From TWA4 sp051879195 (GTDB taxonomy: Bacteria; Bacillota; Clostridia; Lachnospirales; Lachnospiraceae): a stretch of DNA of 64,000 nucleotides. The notes beneath the pieces were generated by a model. The model was not told the DNA's origin. It saw only the letters and a list, made by a program, of their open reading frames with translations, and made no database searches. The stretch spans positions 13,306 to 77,305 of the forward strand of contig JBJELO010000275.1 in the NCBI GenBank assembly GCA_051879195.1, given 5' to 3'. The translations under genes and the position numbers were made by a program. Positions 59,946 through 64,000 of the stretch are shown here, piece by piece (the stretch's first letter is position 1; each line of letters begins with the position of its first letter).

Positions 59946-61984
59946 CTTCTATTTCCTGTTCTGTTGCCAGTTTTATTTCTAATTTTATTATCTGTTCTGT
60001 TTACGCTCTGTCTTTGATTCGATTTCTGATATCTGGTTCTGCCTGCGGTCTGAGTGCTCTTCTCTGATTTACCGCGGCTGTCTGCCTGTTTTCTGCTTTC
60101 TGTATTTCTGCTGTTTCCAGCCGTTCTTTTGCCTCCTGCTTTCTGTCCGGTTCTGCCCGAATTACCGGAATCAGACTTTTTCTCCCCGGGTTTGCGGGGA
60201 CGGATCAGACATTCCGGCGAAAAACCGATCAGATCGGTTCTACCTGTTTTAATCAGCGCTTCTTTTACCAGATCGTAATTATCCGGATTCCGATACTGAA
60301 CCAGTGCACGCTGCATGGCTTTTTCATGAGGGTTGCGGGGAACATAAACTTTTTCCATTGTTCGCGGATCAAGACCGGTGTAATACATACAGGTGGAAAT
60401 TGTGGAAGGCGTGGGATAAAAATCCTGTACCTGTTCCGGCATGTAGCCCATGTCCCGCACCGCCTCTGCCAGTTCCACTGCATCTTTCAATGTGGACCCG
60501 GGATGAGAAGACATCAGATAAGGAACAAGGTACTGTTTTTTGTTCAGTTTTTCATTCATGCTGCGATAGCGGTCCGCAAATCGGCGGTATACCTGATTGG
60601 AGGGCTTACCCATGTATTTCAGTACCTGATCCGAAACGTGTTCCGGCGCCACCTTCAGCTGACCGCTCACATGATACCGACACAGTTCCTCCAGAAAATT
60701 GCTTTTCGTATCAGCCAGTACATAATCAAAACGGATGCCCGAACGGATAAAGACCTTTTTCACGCCGGGAAGCTTTCGCAGTTTTCGCAGAAGCTCCAGA
60801 TAATCCCGGTGGTCTGCCCGGAGATTTTTGCATGGCGTCGGAAACAGACACTGTTTATCGGGGCAGACACCTTTTTTCAGTTGTTTTTCACAGGCGGGAT
60901 GCCGGAAATCGGCAGTAGGTCCGCCTACATCATGAATATATCCTTTAAAATCAGGATTCTGTGTCATGATTTCAGCTTCCTTCAGAATTGATTCATGACT
61001 CCGGCACTGAATGATCCTGCCCTGGTGAAATGTCAGAGCACAGAAACTGCAGCCGCCGAAGCACCCCCGGTTGTTCACAAGACTGAACTGTACTTCCTCG
61101 ATGGCAGGTACGCCGCCTTCTTTCGTATAGGCAGGATGCCAGGTCCGCATATAAGGCAGCGCATAGATATCATCCATCTCCATCTGCGTCAGCGGATAAG
61201 CCGGCGGATTCTGTACCAGATACTGCTTATTGGGGTAGGGCTCCACCAGCTTTTTCCCGGAAAACGGGTCGGTATTGCGGTACTGGATATAGAAACTTTC
61301 CGCATATTTTTTCCTATCCTGCTGAAGTTCTTCAAAAGAAGGAAGCAGGATGCCGTCATCAAAAAGCTCTGTTTTACTGGTACGATAGACGGTTCCGCGG
61401 ACAAATGTGATGTCTTTTACCGACATACCGCTGGCCAGACAGTCGGCGATTTCCACCGTGGAATGTTCTCCCATGCCGTAACACAGCAGATCGGCCGAGG
61501 AATCCATCAGTACCGAACGCTTCAGTCGGTCCGACCAGTAATCGTAATGGGCCATGCGCCGCAGACTGGCTTCGATTCCGCCGATGATGATGGGAATATC
61601 TTTGTAAACCCGGCGGATCAGGTTACAGTAGACAACCACAGCATAGTCAGGACGTCTGCCCATAACGCCGCCGGGCGTATAGGCATCGGTTTTCCGGCGT
61701 TTTTTCGCCACAGTATAATGATTGACCATGGAATCCATATTGCCGGAGGAGACCAGAAATCCCAGCCTGGGACGGCCAAATTCCTGAACAGATTCCTCAT
61801 CCTTCCAGTCCGGCTGTGAAAGAATCGCCACCTTATATCCTCTTGATTCCAGCAGTCGGCTGATAATGGCAGTACCGAATGACGGGTGATCCACGTAGGC
61901 ATCCCCGGTTACATATACAAAATCCGGCTGTTCCCAGCCCCTTTTCTCCATGTCCTTCCGACATAAAGGAAGAAAATCACCCAT
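59942..61984 (-). CDS. YgiQ family radical SAM protein
   Basis: A protein of about 680 residues of the YgiQ family. FGTAIISRLLESRGYKVAIL and VVYCNLIRRVYKDIPIIIGG form the N-terminal part; the radical SAM cluster is NNRGCFGGCSFCALTFHQG, followed by IHDVGGPTADFRHPAC. The last 60 residues are low-complexity, Arg/Asn/Gly/Ser-rich. No reaction is established. The ATG at 61984, third codon, has the best spacing to AAGGAG. Overlaps rng at the 5' end. Confidence 0.9.
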   Translation of the reverse strand: MGDFLPLCRKDMEKRGWEQPDFVYVTGDAYVDHPSFGTAIISRLLESRGYKVAILSQPDWKDEESVQEFGRPRLGFLVSSGNMDSMVNHYTVAKKRRKTDAYTPGGVMGRRPDYAVVVYCNLIRRVYKDIPIIIGGIEASLRRMAHYDYWSDRLKRSVLMDSSADLLCYGMGEHSTVEIADCLASGMSVKDITFVRGTVYRTSKTELFDDGILLPSFEELQQDRKKYAESFYIQYRNTDPFSGKKLVEPYPNKQYLVQNPPAYPLTQMEMDDIYALPYMRTWHPAYTKEGGVPAIEEVQFSLVNNRGCFGGCSFCALTFHQGRIIQCRSHESILKEAEIMTQNPDFKGYIHDVGGPTADFRHPACEKQLKKGVCPDKQCLFPTPCKNLRADHRDYLELLRKLRKLPGVKKVFIRSGIRFDYVLADTKSNFLEELCRYHVSGQLKVAPEHVSDQVLKYMGKPSNQVYRRFADRYRSMNEKLNKKQYLVPYLMSSHPGSTLKDAVELAEAVRDMGYMPEQVQDFYPTPSTISTCMYYTGLDPRTMEKVYVPRNPHEKAMQRALVQYRNPDNYDLVKEALIKTGRTDLIGFSPECLIRPRKPGEKKSDSGNSGRTGQKAGGKRTAGNSRNTESRKQADSRGKSEKSTQTAGRTRYQKSNQRQSVNRTDNKIRNKTGNRTGNRR

Positions 61985-61986
61985 AT

Positions 61987-63195
61987 TCATTCTCCTTGCT
62001 TCATTGACTGGTCATTCAGTTCCCTTACCGCTTCGTGAAGAGGCCGGTAAATCCGTTTTCTGGTCACCTCAGCCAGATTGAGCCGGGTCATATCTACCAG
62101 AGTGGCCTTTACCCGGTCCTTTGCCAGTTCCTGCCGGAAGTACTGCATCAGTTCTTCCGTATGCTTTTCCGATTCCAGATCGATAAAGTCAACAATGATG
62201 ATACCACTGTAATTGCGAAGCCGCAGCTGCAAAGCAATCTCCCGGGCCGCCTCCAGATCGGTACGCAGAAAATGCTGTTCCCGGCTGATATGTTTGTCGG
62301 TACATTTTCCCGTATTCACATCAATCACTGTCAGCGCCTCCGTAGGCTCCAGAACCAGATATCCGCCCGATTTCAGCCATACATTCCGGCCAAGGGCCTG
62401 ATCGAATGCCGTATTCAGCGAATGCAGAGCAGTCAGACTCAGCTGCGGATCATCGTAGAAACGGGCAGGAATCTCCGGAAGTTTCTCCGTAAGATCCTGA
62501 TAAAATTCTCTCACATCCGTAACCACGTGCAGATCGCTGTTCATGGGATAGTCCCGGATCAGTTGAAGAAAAGCATGCTCTCCCCTGTACAGACAGGAAA
62601 AGCATGTCCGGTAGGGAGCTGCAGCCAGTAATTTCCGGTAACGGTCCGCCAGCATTTCAATTTCATCAAAGATCTGTTCCCGCCCGATATCCTGAGCGTT
62701 GGTGCGGACAATCAGAGCACAGTGCTCAGGCAGAAGCCCTTTGTCCATAATCTCCTGACGTAATTCCTCCTGAAATGCTCTGCTGCGGATTTTTCTGGAA
62801 AACACAATACCGCTTTCTCCGTGAACCAGCACAGCAAAACGGCCGCTGATATTAAGACGGCCGTTCAGTACGGGCAGTTTTGTTTTAACCGGTTCTTTCT
62901 CCAGCTGAACCAGAAGCTCATCACCGCAGGTGGTTTTCCCCGGTCTTGCCTGTCTCGTATAAAAAAATATTTCCGACCGGTCCAGTGCCAGATACCCGTT
63001 CATCCCGCAGCCGAAATCCACAAAAGCAGCATTGATGTTTTTTACTATACTCTGTACACGGCCCACGTATATATCTCCCACGCAGAACGGTTTTTCTTTT
63101 TCCACATGGAGTTCCGTGATGCGGTTCTGCTCTTTCAGAGCGGCCACCATACCGTTTCCCCGTCTGGTAACAATCAGATCAGACAATGACTTCAC
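61987..63195 (-). CDS. rng: Ribonuclease G/E family endoribonuclease
   Basis: A 402-residue RNase G-type protein: an N-terminal S1-like part (GDIYVGRVQSIVKNINAAFVDFG), the catalytic region EPTEALTVIDVNTGK with the two metal-binding Asp and GIIIVDFIDLESEKH. It processes rRNA and mRNA. The start appears to be a GTG at 63195 inside the preceding gene (17-base overlap). Usually rplU follows rng in relatives; here recU/his/rnr genes intervene. Confidence 0.92.
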   Translation of the reverse strand: MKSLSDLIVTRRGNGMVAALKEQNRITELHVEKEKPFCVGDIYVGRVQSIVKNINAAFVDFGCGMNGYLALDRSEIFFYTRQARPGKTTCGDELLVQLEKEPVKTKLPVLNGRLNISGRFAVLVHGESGIVFSRKIRSRAFQEELRQEIMDKGLLPEHCALIVRTNAQDIGREQIFDEIEMLADRYRKLLAAAPYRTCFSCLYRGEHAFLQLIRDYPMNSDLHVVTDVREFYQDLTEKLPEIPARFYDDPQLSLTALHSLNTAFDQALGRNVWLKSGGYLVLEPTEALTVIDVNTGKCTDKHISREQHFLRTDLEAAREIALQLRLRNYSGIIIVDFIDLESEKHTEELMQYFRQELAKDRVKATLVDMTRLNLAEVTRKRIYRPLHEAVRELNDQSMKQGE

Positions 63196-63880
63196 CCATT
63201 CTTTCCAGCGGAATCAGCCGGCGTTCCTGCCCGTCTTCTGCCAGATCGGCGTACATCTCCAGACGGTGTATATGATAATGCAGCTGTTCCTGTTCGATTT
63301 CATACAATGTCATAAAAGCATCCACTACCTGCTCCGGCTTCAGATTCTCCGAACTTCCCGCACAGAGCTGCAGAAAAAGTGTCTGATCCTGCAGATCAGC
63401 CTGATAGATCAGCGGCCGGATGTCCAGCTCCCGTTCACTTTTCTTTGTTTTTTTCGTAACCACAACGGAATCACGGGAAAGAAATTCTTCAAACTGTTTC
63501 CGCACGGTATCCGTTACCGGCTGATCAAAGGTCACCCGGTAATCAGCCGCAGCAATCACCGACATGGCAGCTCTGGCACGGTCGGGAAGCTTTACATAGC
63601 TTAATACCTCAAGTCCGTCCACCATAACCGCATTGATCCTCTGAAGCATGGTTTCGGAAGACTGTGTAGACAGCACCTCAATATCCACGTATTCTCCCTC
63701 TGAAGTCAGTCCCAGACCCAGCGGAGAAGCAAAACTCATGATCTGGTGAGGGCTGAAACCTGCCGTATAGGCCATATCCACCTCCGCCCGGCGCATGACT
63801 TTCTGGAAACATCGCATAACATCAAGATGTCCGATATATTTTAAATTCCCGGTTTTGGAAAATTTAATTCTGATTTTCAT
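63179..63880 (-). CDS. TIGR03936 family (DUF2344) radical SAM-associated protein
   Basis: A 233-residue DUF2344 protein: RIKFSKTGNLKYIGHLDVMRCFQKVMRRA, GFSPHQIMSFASPLGLGLTSEGEYVDIEV. Usually fused to or next to the TIGR03960 radical SAM protein upstream, with which it probably acts in an unidentified RNA or cofactor modification. GGGAGG precedes the ATG at 63880. Its start overlaps the TIGR03960 stop by 17 bases. Confidence 0.9.
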   Translation of the reverse strand: MKIRIKFSKTGNLKYIGHLDVMRCFQKVMRRAEVDMAYTAGFSPHQIMSFASPLGLGLTSEGEYVDIEVLSTQSSETMLQRINAVMVDGLEVLSYVKLPDRARAAMSVIAAADYRVTFDQPVTDTVRKQFEEFLSRDSVVVTKKTKKSERELDIRPLIYQADLQDQTLFLQLCAGSSENLKPEQVVDAFMTLYEIEQEQLHYHIHRLEMYADLAEDGQERRLIPLERMGEVIV

Positions 63881-64000
63881 GATGACACGCCTCCCTTGAA
63901 AAACGATCTGCACTGCAGCCGGCACACTTCATGGCACAGTTGGGGGTAACCTCTTCTGCCATGGCCCGTTTCCACTCGCGGATCAGGAATTTTTTGCTGA
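63864..64000 (-). CDS. TIGR03960 family B12-binding radical SAM protein, C-terminal end only
   Basis: The last about 45 codons are visible: FLIREWKRAMAEEVTPNCAM then KCAGCSADRFSREACHH and a stop at 63864. The Cys-rich tail (NC..KCAGC) and place before the TIGR03936 gene support the family. The rest lies beyond the window edge. The stop overlaps the following start by 17 bases. Confidence 0.75.
   Translation of the reverse strand, partial: SKKFLIREWKRAMAEEVTPNCAMKCAGCSADRFSREACHHENQN

Noticed and set aside
1..64000. CRISPR arrays, rRNA, tRNA and insertion sequences
   Set aside because: No regular spaced repeats, no TTC-arm cloverleaf patterns and no transposase frames were seen on either strand.

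Overview
The window reads as chromosome of a Firmicute of class Clostridia, most likely family Lachnospiraceae; the genus cannot be fixed from sequence alone. The evidence is gene content and order: TIGR03960/TIGR03936 proteins with RNase G, rplU-prp-rpmA-obgE-yhbY-nadD-yqeK-rsfS, short HisG with HisZ, a HisI-HisE fusion carrying an extra N-terminal barrel, a stand-alone RsmH-like methyltransferase, a DUF6323/DUF6179 pair, LexA beside a LysM protein, strong AGGAGG ribosome sites, and sigma-A promoters with 17-bp spacers. No rRNA, tRNA, CRISPR array, insertion sequence or prophage was seen.

Region 1 (1-8.85 kb) is the accessory part. A packed leftward operon, visibly richer in GC than its surroundings, starts from a near-consensus promoter with an 18-bp palindromic operator at about 8.8 kb. 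It encodes class I methyltransferases, two L-2-amino-thiazoline-4-carboxylate (ATC) hydrolase-like proteins, two paralogous 164-residue membrane proteins, a metallo-beta-lactamase-fold hydrolase, a FlK-like thioesterase, alpha/beta hydrolases, a ketopantoate reductase-like protein and a DUF6796-like protein. At least six members are broken by frameshift, nonsense mutation or deletion, and no regulator gene is present. It looks like an acquired, uncharacterised small-molecule pathway in decay.

Region 2 (9-22 kb) is a mixed set: a metallophosphoesterase coupled to an orphan 422-residue protein, a voltage-gated K+ channel, a dead nucleotidyltransferase, QueT, alpha-galactosidase with a Gfo/Idh/MocA oxidoreductase, YitT, PspC, an N-truncated AIM24 protein, an orphan UroD-like methyltransferase and small unknown proteins.

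Region 3 (22-45 kb) holds a MATE exporter behind a riboswitch-like attenuator, an RpiR-GH1-HAD beta-glucoside unit, TauE/SafE, the RsmH-like enzyme with a repeat-encoded tail, thiamine salvage (ThiE-ThiD fusion, ThiM), a sugar-kinase-like protein, an AraC regulator beside a DUF819 transporter, a second-type DnaK, TtcA, a tyrosine recombinase and two acyltransferase-fold proteins.

Region 4 (44-64 kb) is mostly core machinery: a divergent SOS locus with five LexA-like boxes, ribosome assembly and translation quality control (RsfS, YhbY, ObgE, bL27/Prp/bL21, SmpB, RNase R), SecG, PepT, hisZ-hisG-hisIE, RecU, RluA-type synthase, YgiQ, RNase G and two TIGR039xx proteins.
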